From Enterovibrio sp045679545 (GTDB taxonomy: Bacteria > Pseudomonadota > Gammaproteobacteria > Enterobacterales > Vibrionaceae), in NCBI RefSeq assembly GCF_045679545.1, contig NZ_CP166194.1:1178001-1242000 (forward strand): 64,000 nucleotides of DNA, read 5' to 3'. Under the pieces are notes generated by a model that did no database searches, was not told the DNA's origin, and saw only the letters and a program-made list of their open reading frames with translations. A program made the translations under genes and the position numbers. Each line of letters opens with the position of its first letter. Position 1 is the first letter of the stretch. Below, in pieces: positions 1 to 8,630 of this stretch.

Positions 1-412
1 GTTTTTCAGGATCCGAAGCGGTGAGCAGGCTGACAGTTGCCATCGCGCCCGCGTTGACTAAAGGTGACAATGGTTTGTCTTGATGCTCGCAAAGTGCCAC
101 AACAGAGTTGAATGGCAGCCCTGTAGGTTCAGCACCAATTTTTTCACGCACCATTTCTGGGCCAACATCTTCCATCAACAATGCCAATGTTGGGACCTTT
201 GAGATCGATTCAATCGCAAAAGCATAATCACTGTCGCCGGCCTGATAAATGTCACCGTCAGCAGTCACGATAACCAGCGCTGCAAGATCTGACGGCACGG
301 ATGCGAGATAGGGGATATAACTGGCATTTTCGCCGCCGGGTAGCGCACGAAATTGGGCGTAGGTGTCATCGACCAGCGCTTGCAAAACTTCTGCGGAAGG
401 TAGTGCGCTCAT
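1..412 (-). CDS. glsA: Glutaminase A, N-terminal part (runs off left edge)
   Basis: Hydrolyses L-glutamine to L-glutamate and ammonia in the cytoplasm. The 137 visible residues carry the serine-dependent beta-lactamase-like glutaminase signature: DGDIYQAGDSDYAFAIESIS followed by K, where S and K form the catalytic SxxK-type pair, then GLPFNS and NAGAM. The ATG at 410-412 overlaps the gadC stop as ATGA, so translation is probably coupled to gadC. Position at the end of a gadB-gadC operon suggests it supplies glutamate, and ammonia that consumes protons, for acid resistance. The C-terminal half lies outside the window, so length and integrity cannot be judged. Family assignment is firm; the acid-resistance role is inferred from context. 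Confidence 0.93.
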   Translation of the reverse strand, partial: MSALPSAEVLQALVDDTYAQFRALPGGENASYIPYLASVPSDLAALVIVTADGDIYQAGDSDYAFAIESISKVPTLALLMEDVGPEMVREKIGAEPTGLPFNSVVALCEHQDKPLSPLVNAGAMATVSLLTASDPEK

Positions 413-1956
413 GATGCTTCTCCTTTGCCTTCGCGATGCACTGCCGTGACAGCTTCAGTATGTGTGTCTGAGTGGTTTTTGAGGCCAGGATGCACACCCT
501 CAATCTGCCAAGTAAACGGTGCAAAATCAGAGTTTTCATCTCGCCAATGTGGTTTGCGAATGGCATAGATAACAAAAGGAATCGCAATGAAGAGCACACT
601 CAATCCCACCAAAATCGACATGAATACCGTAGGGCTACCGACGGCTATTTGGCTGGGTGGAATAAAGCTGAACGCAAAAGCGATAGCAGAACTGGTGAAA
701 CCGATACCCGCGAAAAGGTACAAGCCTTTTTTACCGCCAGGAACATTGTAAGGGCGAGGGCGGTTGGGTTGACTGAAACGCAGATAAATGGCGGCGGAAA
801 ACATCAGCATATAGAGCGTAAGATAAATGACCGCAGCCAATTGGCTGAGTATTTGGTAGGCCGCTTCAACGGAAGGCAACACAACAAAGGTTATCGCAAG
901 GAAACTGACAATAATGCCTTGAACCAGCAGGATATGTGTCGCCATGCCGTTTTTGTTGGTTTCCTGCCAAAACCGCGGCATGTAACCTGCTTTGGCGACT
1001 TCCAGCAAGCCCGTTGATGGTCCAGCTACCCAAGTCACAATGCCCGCTAGCACACCAATGGCAAGGCATATCGCCATGATTGGCCCCAAGAAGCTGAGCC
1101 CTGCCCAGCGGAACATATCAAAATAAGCTACGAGCAAACTTTGTGTAAGGTTGATATCCGTGTTGGGGATTACAAAGGCAATCGCCAGTGTGCCTAGGAC
1201 AAAGATAACCACAGTACCTAGTGCGGCGATACCAATGGCTATAGGATACGATCGCGTTGGGTTGTCCAGATCTTTGACGTGAATGGCATTCATCTCCATA
1301 CCTGCGTAAAACAGGAAAATACTGGCTGCGAGCACCACGTTATTGAACTTGGAAAAATCGGGAATAACGTCTTTCCACGCCATGTCAATTTGGATTTTCT
1401 CTCCGCTAAACAGAAAAGCAAAGCCGAGTAAAATGAGGATGATTGCAGGAATGATGGTGCCGATGATCCCGCCCCATTTAGACAGCAATGTGAAGGCTGA
1501 AACACCACGAAACGCGATAAAAGTGGCAAACCAATAGATAGCCAGCACGATGGCCAGAACAAAGAATTTATTTTGTGACAAGGCTGCATCAAAGGTTTGA
1601 TCGGGGCCGATGAAGGCCAGTGATACAGCACCAAAGGTGAGCGCAGTCGGGAACCACACACACACCTGCACAAACAGCAAGAACATGGCCATAAAGGCGA
1701 GTTTTGGGCCAAAGGCTTCACCCACCCAACGGAAAATCCCGCCTTTTTCTGGCCAGCCCGTCGCGAGTTCTGCTGCGACCAAAGAGACTGGTATGAGGAA
1801 GAATACGGCGGCAAATACATAGTAAAAAACGGAACTGAGGCCATATTCAGCTTCGGCTGGCAAGCCACGTAAACTGACCACAGCCACAATATTCATGATG
1901 GCAAAGGTAAAAACACTGATCTTGCCAACAGCTGAGGCACTGACTTTTTTATTCAT
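409..1956 (-). CDS. gadC: Glutamate/GABA antiporter of the APC family
   Basis: Inner-membrane exchanger that imports glutamate and exports GABA made by GadB, removing one proton per cycle. The 515-residue length matches GadC (about 511). About twelve hydrophobic segments are visible, starting with the helix after the short MNKKVSASAVGK N-terminus. The soluble C-terminal tail after about residue 470 (IRKPHWRDENSDF onward, rich in His and acidic residues) corresponds to the pH-sensing C-plug of GadC. An AAGGA ribosome binding site lies 8 bases before the ATG. The gene follows gadB by 86 bases and overlaps glsA by 4. General amino-acid antiporters of the same family are the alternative, but the operon makes GadC the best call. 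Confidence 0.9.
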   Translation of the reverse strand: MNKKVSASAVGKISVFTFAIMNIVAVVSLRGLPAEAEYGLSSVFYYVFAAVFFLIPVSLVAAELATGWPEKGGIFRWVGEAFGPKLAFMAMFLLFVQVCVWFPTALTFGAVSLAFIGPDQTFDAALSQNKFFVLAIVLAIYWFATFIAFRGVSAFTLLSKWGGIIGTIIPAIILILLGFAFLFSGEKIQIDMAWKDVIPDFSKFNNVVLAASIFLFYAGMEMNAIHVKDLDNPTRSYPIAIGIAALGTVVIFVLGTLAIAFVIPNTDINLTQSLLVAYFDMFRWAGLSFLGPIMAICLAIGVLAGIVTWVAGPSTGLLEVAKAGYMPRFWQETNKNGMATHILLVQGIIVSFLAITFVVLPSVEAAYQILSQLAAVIYLTLYMLMFSAAIYLRFSQPNRPRPYNVPGGKKGLYLFAGIGFTSSAIAFAFSFIPPSQIAVGSPTVFMSILVGLSVLFIAIPFVIYAIRKPHWRDENSDFAPFTWQIEGVHPGLKNHSDTHTEAVTAVHREGKGEAS

Positions 1957-1975
1957 CTTTTAATCCTTAGAGATG

Positions 1976-2000
1976 AAGGCCACGGTTTATTTGTGGCCTT
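1976..2000 (-). terminator. Hairpin in the gadB-gadC gap
   Basis: A perfect 8-bp inverted repeat (AAGGCCAC / GTGGCCTT, 9-base loop) fills the gap between gadB and gadC. No T-run follows it on the minus strand, so it is more likely an attenuating or RNA-stabilising hairpin that sets the gadB:gadC ratio than a full terminator. Confidence 0.5.
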
Positions 2001-2042
2001 TGGACTAAATTGAACGATTCATCGACGCGGTGATGCACAGTA

Positions 2043-3422
2043 TCAACCGTGATGGAACGAAGAAGTCGTACCCGATTTCGCTTGCGGGTACTGTTTGAAG
2101 TAATCGATACACCGCTTAAGGTCTTCTAGCAGCATCGAAACCATATCTAAGCTAACGCCATGACGGATCATAATGCGCTGTATGACGGTATCTTGGCGGT
2201 TGCTTGGTAGGGGATAAGAAGCAATTTGCCATCCTCGCATCCGCATGCGATCTGACAAGTCATAGAGGGTAAAGCCCCAATCGCCTTCTTTGAGGCTGTA
2301 GCTTAAAGCGGGTAACCCGCCGCGGCCATTATAGAAAATATCGAAAGGACCAATTTTGGCAATTTCATCAGCTAGCCATTGTGCTGTGCTGAAGCACGAT
2401 TCGTGAATGCCTTTGTAGCCTTCAAAACCAAGACGCAAAAAGTTGTAATACTGTGCAACGATTTGACCACCCGGACGCGAGAAGTTGAGCGCGAATGTTG
2501 GCATATGTCCGCCAAGGTAATCGACATCAAACACGAGTTCTTCAGGAAGATGCGCTTTATCTCGCCATACCACCCAGCCCACACCTAACGGAGCCAATCC
2601 GTATTTATGGCCAGAGCTGTTGATTGAAACCACGCGGGGCAAGCGAAAATCCCATTTCAACTCGGGCGTGACGAATGGCGCAATAAAGCCGCCTGAAGCG
2701 CCATCAACGTGAATGGGCACATCGAGTCCGGTCTGCGCTTGAAGTTCATCGAGTTTTTGTGAAATGATTTCTACCGGCTCATACACACAGGTGTAGGTCA
2801 CACCGAGTGTAGGCACCACACCTATCGTGTTTTCATCCACGTATTGCGAGAGCTTGTCTGGGTTCATGCCCACTTCATCGCCGTCGAGTGGGATTTCACG
2901 CATTTCCACATCAAAGTAGCGGGCAAACTTATGCCAGCAGATTTGTACAGGGCCGCAGACAATATTGGGTTTATCTGTCGCAAGACCTAAAGCTTCGCGT
3001 TTTTTGCGCCAATTCCATTTCATGGCAAGGCCACCCAGCATGGCCGCTTCTGACGAACCGGTCGTGGAGCAGCCCACCGTGGTTTCGCTTTCTGGGCTAT
3101 TCCAAAGTTTGGCGAGAATATGCACACAGCGAGATTCAATCTCTGCGGTCTGTGGATACTCATCTTTATCGATCATGTTCTTATCGATACACGCATCCAT
3201 CAGGTCATGAACACTGGGCTCCATCCAAGTCGAACAAAAGGTAGCGAGGTTTTGCCTTGCATTCCCATCCATTAAAAGCTCATCTCGTAGTAGTTGTGCT
3301 ATCAACTCGGGAGACTGACTTTCTGTTGGCAGAGAGTGCTTGGGCAGTTGGGTTCGAGAAAGAGCCTCTTCGTAAATATCCTCAGTTTGAGTGTCATTTT
3401 TTTTGGTGAAGTGCAATCCCAT
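2043..3422 (-). CDS. gadB: Glutamate decarboxylase
   Basis: PLP enzyme that decarboxylates glutamate to GABA and consumes a cytoplasmic proton. The 459 residues show the group II decarboxylase fold. The PLP lysine is K273 in SSGHKYG, the cofactor-binding HVDGASGG lies near residues 238-245, and CSTTGSSEAAMLGG near 118-131. The protein ends SFHHG, with histidine next to last, as in E. coli GadB, where the C-terminal His blocks the active site at neutral pH; this suggests the same acid switch. Start ATG has a CAGGAG site 7 bases upstream. First gene of gadB-gadC-glsA; a terminator at 3678-3720 separates it from the TRAP operon. Confidence 0.95.
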   Translation of the reverse strand: MGLHFTKKNDTQTEDIYEEALSRTQLPKHSLPTESQSPELIAQLLRDELLMDGNARQNLATFCSTWMEPSVHDLMDACIDKNMIDKDEYPQTAEIESRCVHILAKLWNSPESETTVGCSTTGSSEAAMLGGLAMKWNWRKKREALGLATDKPNIVCGPVQICWHKFARYFDVEMREIPLDGDEVGMNPDKLSQYVDENTIGVVPTLGVTYTCVYEPVEIISQKLDELQAQTGLDVPIHVDGASGGFIAPFVTPELKWDFRLPRVVSINSSGHKYGLAPLGVGWVVWRDKAHLPEELVFDVDYLGGHMPTFALNFSRPGGQIVAQYYNFLRLGFEGYKGIHESCFSTAQWLADEIAKIGPFDIFYNGRGGLPALSYSLKEGDWGFTLYDLSDRMRMRGWQIASYPLPSNRQDTVIQRIMIRHGVSLDMVSMLLEDLKRCIDYFKQYPQAKSGTTSSFHHG

Positions 3423-3764
3423 TTTGTGTCTCCTGACGCGCTGGAAATAGTTGAGAACAGGCGTTCCCTGACGAACAATTTCGCCCAGCTATCAGTATTG
3501 GAAAGGCAGAGAAAAATAAGTGACTAATAAATGAGATGATTGCAGTAAAAAAGACGGTTTTTTGGACAGATAAATGCAGACTGTGATCTTCTATCAATGT
3601 AGTAGCGCGAAGAGTCGGGAGATTAGCGTGAGATCAGTGGTTAAAATTGCAGACAATGTCTCTTGACGATGGGAGTGAAAAAAAAGCCGCAGAACCTGAA
3701 TAAGCGTTTTGCGGCTTTTTGGCAACAAGATGCGCGATGGCATCTTGTTGAAACGATGAATCAA
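3423..3764. other. Gap before gadB; promoter region and terminator
   Basis: 342 bases without a convincing gene. They hold the gadB leader (AT-rich stretch 3500-3600, presumably the promoter and acid-response regulator sites, none of which I can name) and the terminator hairpin at 3678-3720. Confidence 0.5.
3678..3720 (-). terminator. Rho-independent terminator downstream of dctM
   Basis: AAAGCCGCA / TGCGGCTTT arms flanked by A-run on one side and T-run on the other, so it can act in both directions. It closes the TRAP transporter operon 45 bases after the dctM stop. Confidence 0.85.
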
Positions 3765-5057
3765 TTAAAAAAGGTTTGGTAAGAACATCACTAGTCCTTC
3801 CCAGTAAGTCAAAATCATCAATACCGTCAGTAGTGCTGCCAGTAACGGCGCTACTTCTCGCACGAAATCAACCATCCTTACACGAAGAATCGAGCAAACG
3901 GTAAACATCATTGAACCGAATGGTGGAGTGACACCACCAATCATGATATTGACGATGACAATGATACCGAAATGAACCGGATTCACGCCAAGGTTCAGGA
4001 CTGCTGGCAATAACAAGGGTGTCAGGATGATCATTGCTGCGCCACCTTCAATGAACATACCAACAATGATCAACAGAATGTTGATGATGAGCAGCAATAC
4101 GGCTTTGTTATCTGTCAGGCCAATGAGCATAGACGCGACGTCTTGAGGAATTTGCTCCAACGTCATGTAATAGCCAAAGACCATTGCACCGATGATGATG
4201 AACATGACGCTGCTGGTGCCCTGAATCGTTTCGCGCAAAATAGCCGCAAAGTGATGGATCTTTAACTCGCGATAGATAGCAAAACCGATAATGGTACAGA
4301 GCAATACCGCAATAGCGCCCGCTTCGGTGGGCGTGAAAAGACCAAAGCGCATGCCTAAAATGATGCCAAACGGGATCAGCAATGCAGGTATCGCTTTGCC
4401 GAAGTAGCCGAGCCTTTCTTTCGCGCTCGCAGGGTGCTCCCGTGAAGGCTTGTATTTACGTTTTTTAGAGATGAAAGCAATCGTGATCATCAAAGCCGCT
4501 GCCATCATAAACGCAGGCACATATCCAGCGATAAACATGGAATGCACGGACACGTTGGCAAGCAAAGCAAAAATAATCAGGTTAATCCCCGGCGGTATGA
4601 CAGGGCTTATACTCGAGGATGCGGCAGTGACAGCAGCAGTAAACGGTAGGTCATAGCCACGCTTTGTCATCTCAGGGGCAAGGATCTTTGACTGCATGGC
4701 CGCATCCGCATTGGCGGAGCCTGAAATGCCGCCCATCAAGGTACTCAGCAACACATTCACATGTGCTAATCCACCGACTTTATGCCCGATCAGTGAGTCT
4801 GCAAATGCCAGTAGATTTCGGCTTATTCCTGCATAGTTCATGATTGATCCAACCATGATAAAGAAAGGGATAGCAAGAAGTGGGAAAGAAGAAACCGTAG
4901 AAATAAACCGCTGCATGACCAAACTTACGGGGATAGAGTCATTGATGAATAGGAAGTAAAACATCGATGAAGCGATCAAGGAAAAGGCAATAGGTATATT
5001 GAGAAGAAATAAAACAAATAAAAGAATAATAGGTATATAGATATCCACAGCAGCCAC
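3765..5057 (-). CDS. dctM: TRAP transporter large permease (DctM)
   Basis: Large membrane subunit of a tripartite ATP-independent periplasmic transporter; uses a sodium or proton gradient to import an acidic solute delivered by DctP. The 430-residue length and many hydrophobic segments fit the DctM/YiaN family, with typical family blocks GGISGSANADAAMQSKI near residue 109-125 and SSSISPVIPPGI near 147-158, then GGVTPPFGSMMF near 375. Start is GTG at 5055-5057, exactly abutting the dctQ stop, so it is probably translationally coupled. Solute cannot be told from sequence; the 158/430/336 subunit sizes resemble YiaMNO-type systems. Confidence 0.92.
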   Translation of the reverse strand: MAAVDIYIPIILLFVLFLLNIPIAFSLIASSMFYFLFINDSIPVSLVMQRFISTVSSFPLLAIPFFIMVGSIMNYAGISRNLLAFADSLIGHKVGGLAHVNVLLSTLMGGISGSANADAAMQSKILAPEMTKRGYDLPFTAAVTAASSSISPVIPPGINLIIFALLANVSVHSMFIAGYVPAFMMAAALMITIAFISKKRKYKPSREHPASAKERLGYFGKAIPALLIPFGIILGMRFGLFTPTEAGAIAVLLCTIIGFAIYRELKIHHFAAILRETIQGTSSVMFIIIGAMVFGYYMTLEQIPQDVASMLIGLTDNKAVLLLIINILLIIVGMFIEGGAAMIILTPLLLPAVLNLGVNPVHFGIIVIVNIMIGGVTPPFGSMMFTVCSILRVRMVDFVREVAPLLAALLTVLMILTYWEGLVMFLPNLF

Positions 5058-5534
5058 CTATTGCGCTTTGTTGAGCGCGTCATTATCTGACGGCTTCAAA
5101 TCATCGATGATGAATCTGATGGTGTGAAACGCCATCAAAGAGAAGCAGACGACAAGAACGCTGTTAATTGGAAAATAAGACATGCCCATCACTGGCGTGA
5201 CCTTTGTCGAAAGCATGGTGTAGCTGACGCTGAGGTAGGCCATGGTCACGTTGAGTGCCAATAGGAAAAACGAGATAAAAAGTCTGAAATATCGCTGTCC
5301 ACTCTGGGGGATGAAGGTCAAAATCACATCGACTCCCATATGCAGCTTATGTTTGTAGCAAGAGCTTATGCCGAAGTAGACGGACCACGTAAAGCAGATC
5401 ACTGAAAGCTCTTCACTCCAAGGCACAACAAATCCAAAGCAATAGCGAAGAACAACATTGATGATAACCACCACAACTGTGATGGAAATGGCGATTGAGG
5501 CCAAGATTTCTTCGAAGTTAGCGAGAAACCGCAT
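5058..5534 (-). CDS. dctQ: TRAP transporter small permease (DctQ)
   Basis: Small four-helix membrane subunit that pairs with DctM. The 158 residues show four hydrophobic segments at about 12-34, 45-62, 86-107 and 126-146, and the family feature PWSEELS near residues 38-44 followed by an aromatic-rich helix. It lies 72 bases after dctP and directly abuts dctM. The C-terminus is short and acidic. Function beyond membership in this transporter cannot be read from the sequence. Confidence 0.9.
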   Translation of the reverse strand: MRFLANFEEILASIAISITVVVVIINVVLRYCFGFVVPWSEELSVICFTWSVYFGISSCYKHKLHMGVDVILTFIPQSGQRYFRLFISFFLLALNVTMAYLSVSYTMLSTKVTPVMGMSYFPINSVLVVCFSLMAFHTIRFIIDDLKPSDNDALNKAQ

Positions 5535-5606
5535 GGTGACTCCAAGACAGTAAGGCTGAAAAGATCTAGCCCCAGCCTAAGATGTGCTGGGGCGGAGGTT
5601 AGAGGC

Positions 5607-6620
5607 TTACTTAGCAGCACGGATTTTTTCCAATTCTGCGTTGATGGTGCCGTGAACACCTTCGCTCCATGCAGGGAATTGGTTATAGACATCAGCGGTT
5701 AGCTTGTTGAACGCAGCCGTATCCACGTCGTTAAACGTCACACCCTGTTCTTTAAGCTTTTGCTCATACTCGGCGTCAAGCTTCACCAATTGTTCGGTGT
5801 TTGATACTGCCCCAGCATTGATTTCTTCCATCACGATTTTTTGTTGCTCTGCGGTCAGCTTGTCCCAAACGCTTGGTGAGATGTAAAGACCGACAGTACC
5901 GAGGAAGTGGCCCGTTTTAGACATGTTCTTGGCCACTTCATAAATCTTGGTCGAGTACATGGTCAGGATCGAGCCTTCCAAACCGTCAACCACGCCTTGC
6001 TGAACGCCTGCGTAGGTTTCTGGGAACGGCAATGCGGCTGGAGATGCGCCCATTGAAGATAGGGTGTTAATGAAAAGCTGGCTGCCTGGAACGCGAATGC
6101 GCATGCCTGCCATATCTTCAGGGCTTTTGATTTCTTTGTTGGTGATCATGTGGCGGAAACCAAAGATGTAATCCGCGCTTAGCACTTTAATGCCTTTCTT
6201 CTCGACTTCTTCAGTTAACTTCGCAACGTAGTCGGTGTCCATCATCGCAAGGTATTCATCGTAAGAGGTATAAAGCATTGGCCCTGCTAGTGCTGCGAAA
6301 TCAGGGACGTAATCACCGAGGTAGCTCAAGTCTTCAACAGCAATCCAGTTTGCGCCGTTAACGACTTGCTCAAGGTTATCTTTGTATACAGGGAGTTGAC
6401 CGCCTGGGAAAACTTTGATGTTTACGCCGCCATCAGTGCGTTCTTTGATCTTATCAGCAACTTTAATCAACTCTTGAGTGAGGAGTTCATTTTGGGTGAA
6501 AACGAGACTCATGTTGATCTTCACTGGGTCGTTATCACTGGCGAGCGCTGCAGTCGACGCCATACCAAACCCAAACAAGGTTGTGGCAGAAAGTACGGTT
6601 CCGAGTAATAGCTTTTTCAT
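5607..6620 (-). CDS. dctP: TRAP transporter solute-binding protein (DctP)
   Basis: Periplasmic substrate-binding protein of the TRAP system. The first 27 residues form a clear signal peptide (MKKLLL, hydrophobic core, STAALA before SDND). The mature part has the DctP pattern including MAGMRIRVPGS, whose first arginine normally binds the solute carboxylate, and PETYAGVQQGVVDG. The ORF opens 20 codons earlier, but the ATG at 6618-6620 is preceded by AAGGAT and gives a proper signal peptide, so I use it (337 residues). First gene of dctP-dctQ-dctM. Ligand is an organic acid or sugar acid; no closer call is supported. Confidence 0.92.
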   Translation of the reverse strand: MKKLLLGTVLSATTLFGFGMASTAALASDNDPVKINMSLVFTQNELLTQELIKVADKIKERTDGGVNIKVFPGGQLPVYKDNLEQVVNGANWIAVEDLSYLGDYVPDFAALAGPMLYTSYDEYLAMMDTDYVAKLTEEVEKKGIKVLSADYIFGFRHMITNKEIKSPEDMAGMRIRVPGSQLFINTLSSMGASPAALPFPETYAGVQQGVVDGLEGSILTMYSTKIYEVAKNMSKTGHFLGTVGLYISPSVWDKLTAEQQKIVMEEINAGAVSNTEQLVKLDAEYEQKLKEQGVTFNDVDTAAFNKLTADVYNQFPAWSEGVHGTINAELEKIRAAK

Positions 6621-6747
6621 TTCAATCCTTCCCTTCTTTATTGGTGAAAGTCCACTTTCTCTCATTGATTTTATATGCAACCGCGATGTTTGTTGCGAAA
6701 ATGTAATGAACCATGGTGAAAGATATAGTAATTGGAGCGGCTTTCAC

Positions 6748-6767
6748 ATGAACATCTGTGTGTTCAT
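6748..6767. promoter_or_regulatory. Palindrome upstream of the TRAP operon, likely operator
   Basis: Perfect 7-bp inverted repeat ATGAACA-6-TGTTCAT, 128 bases upstream of the dctP start. The same half-site occurs again as ATGAACA at 6881-6887 and inverted as TGTTCA at 6952-6957. Arrangement suggests a dimeric repressor or activator; which family is unknown. Confidence 0.5.
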
Positions 6768-7056
6768 TCGAACGCTGTGATCGTCGTAGCAAAGCCAGAT
6801 GGAAAGCGCTTTCTCTAGCGGGGGTTCTTTGTTTATAAGGGGTTGGTGAGGCTATTTCAGTTGTCTCAGTTTGTTTTCAAATGAACATTTTTGAAACGGG
6901 CACTGTGGTTATTTGCACCAACATGTTGCATCGGTAGTACCTGAAAATGTATGTTCAGGCATTTTTAAGTCAGTCGTATGAAGAGATGTGTGTGGAGAGC
7001 GTATTTTACGAGAGAGTATAACGAAGAACGGATTGTCGTTGATGGTGTGGGGCAAT

Positions 7057-7098
7057 TTCGCTTTTACTTGAACTTGATTCGCTTTTACTTGAACTTGA
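7057..7098. repeat. 21-bp tandem duplication
   Basis: Two exact head-to-tail copies (7057-7077 and 7078-7098) of a unit that starts TTCGCTTTTACTTG, lying 46 bases downstream of the yfaE stop. Probably replication slippage; no function evident. Confidence 0.9.
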
Positions 7099-7143
7099 AT
7101 AGTATATTTGTGTAGTTAATGAAGTGATGCCGCGAAAGCGAGT

Positions 7144-7434
7144 TTAGAGATTCGCGGCTTTTTTAGCGACCAACGAAACGTGGTAATCAAATTCTAGATC
7201 CACGCTTTCGAGCGGCGTTGAGCGGCAAGTTAGGATCTCACCTGCAGCAAGGTATGCCATGGCATCTTCTTGAACAACCTCACCTTTGTCCAACTTGCAA
7301 CGACATGCGCCACAAACCCCATTTCGACATTGAAATTCAGGTTGTAAACCGGCCTGCTCGATTTGCTCAAGTAGTGGCTGGTGGGTATTTCCCACCAGCG
7401 TTTGGCCATTCACTGTAATAGTGATTTGACTCAT
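7144..7434 (-). CDS. yfaE: 2Fe-2S ferredoxin-like protein, RNR cofactor maintenance
   Basis: Small [2Fe-2S] ferredoxin that supplies electrons to rebuild the diferric-tyrosyl radical cofactor of NrdB. The 96 residues carry the plant-type cluster motif: C36, C41 and C44 in CRNGVCGAC, with C70 in ILTCRS. It overlaps the nrdB stop by 4 bases (ATGA), the same order as nrdAB-yfaE in E. coli. Context and motif together make the call secure. Confidence 0.94.
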   Translation of the reverse strand: MSQITITVNGQTLVGNTHQPLLEQIEQAGLQPEFQCRNGVCGACRCKLDKGEVVQEDAMAYLAAGEILTCRSTPLESVDLEFDYHVSLVAKKAANL

Positions 7435-8564
7435 AGTTCAAAGTCACCCAAATCGTCCATATCGACATCATTGTCGATTTGGCCAACCAGATAAGAGCTG
7501 ATTTCAGCTTCTTGCGGGGCAACTTGCACGTTGTCAGAAGAAAGCCATGCATTAATCCAAGGGATTGGATTTTGCGATGCACCAGGGTAAGCGCTTTTAA
7601 GGCCGACTGCTGCCATGCGAAGATTGGTGATGTACTCGACGTACTGACAAAGAATGTCTTTGTTCAAGCCAATCATCGAACCGTCTTTGAATAGGTATTC
7701 TGCCCATTCTTTTTCTTGCTCGGCGGCTTCTTTGAATAGATCGAAGCACTCTTGCTCACATTCTTTTGCGATCTCCGCCATTTCAGGGTCATCATCACCG
7801 CTGCGAAGAATGTTCAGCATGTGTTGAGTACTGGTCAAATGCAAAGACTCATCACGCGCGATCAGCTTTATGATTTTGGCATTACCTTCCATCAGTTCAC
7901 GCTCTGCGAATGCAAATGAACAGGCGAAACTGACGTAGAAGCGAATGGCTTCAAGTGCGTTAACGGACATCAAGCATACGTACAGTTTTTTCTTCAGCTC
8001 ACGCAGTGACACCACTACTTTCTCGCCGTTGACTGTGTGTTCGCCTTCACCCAAACGATGGTAGTCGCTGGTGGCTTGAATCAAATCATCGTAATACTTT
8101 GCGATGTCATTCGCGCGTTTAATGATTTGCTCGTTGGCAACGATGTCATCAAATACTACAGATGGGTTGTTAACAATGTTACGAATGATGTGAGTGTAAG
8201 AGCGTGAATGAATGGTCTCAGAGAAAGACCAAGTTTCAATCCACGTTTCGAGCTCAGGAAGCGAAACCAAAGGCAGCAAGGCCACATTAGGGCTGCGACC
8301 TTGGATTGAATCCAGCAAGGTTTGATATTTCAAGTTACTGATGAAAATGTGCTTTTCGTGATCAGGCAACTTGTTGTAGTCGATGCGATCGCCCGAGACA
8401 TCAACTTCCTCTGGGCGCCAGAAGAAGGAAAGCTGCTTCTCAATCAGTCTTTCGAAAATTTCATACTTCTGTTGATCGTAGCGGGCTACGTTAACAGGCT
8501 GACCAAAGAACATCGGTTCTTTGAGTGCATTATTGTTGTTTTTTGAAAAAGTGCTGTAAGCCAT
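7431..8564 (-). CDS. nrdB: Class Ia ribonucleoside-diphosphate reductase, beta subunit
   Basis: Carries the diiron-tyrosyl radical cofactor that starts nucleotide reduction in NrdA. In the 377-residue reading, E116, H119 and the radical tyrosine Y123 are visible in FSETIHSRSYTHI, and later iron ligands in ARDESLHLT. The C-terminal DDLGDFEL tail is the peptide that docks into NrdA. A TTG three codons upstream could also start it, but the ATG at 8562-8564 gives the conserved MAY-TF- N-terminus. It follows nrdA with a 66-base gap containing a hairpin. Confidence 0.96.
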   Translation of the reverse strand: MAYSTFSKNNNNALKEPMFFGQPVNVARYDQQKYEIFERLIEKQLSFFWRPEEVDVSGDRIDYNKLPDHEKHIFISNLKYQTLLDSIQGRSPNVALLPLVSLPELETWIETWSFSETIHSRSYTHIIRNIVNNPSVVFDDIVANEQIIKRANDIAKYYDDLIQATSDYHRLGEGEHTVNGEKVVVSLRELKKKLYVCLMSVNALEAIRFYVSFACSFAFAERELMEGNAKIIKLIARDESLHLTSTQHMLNILRSGDDDPEMAEIAKECEQECFDLFKEAAEQEKEWAEYLFKDGSMIGLNKDILCQYVEYITNLRMAAVGLKSAYPGASQNPIPWINAWLSSDNVQVAPQEAEISSYLVGQIDNDVDMDDLGDFEL

Positions 8565-8598
8565 TGCTTTCAATATACCGTGTTGAATGGAACTTCAA

Positions 8599-8620
8599 AG
8601 AGGGAGCATCAGCTCCCTCT
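8599..8620 (-). terminator. Hairpin between nrdA and nrdB
   Basis: Nine-base arms AGAGGGAGC / GCTCCCTCT with a 4-base loop in the nrdA-nrdB gap. No T-run follows, so it is probably an RNA-stability or partial-attenuation element rather than a true terminator. Confidence 0.45.
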
Positions 8621-8630
8621 CGTTTGGGTA

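Larger units (their letters stand above)
6621..7143. other. Gap between TRAP operon and yfaE
   Basis: 523 bases with no supportable gene. Contents: dctP ribosome binding site and promoter region, the palindrome at 6748-6767 with further half-sites, and a 21-bp perfect tandem duplication at 7057-7098. No T-rich terminator hairpin is evident after yfaE. Confidence 0.5.

Noticed and set aside
472..1017. 181-residue plus-strand ORF inside gadC
   Set aside because: Antisense shadow of gadC; product is low-complexity and basic with no ribosome site.
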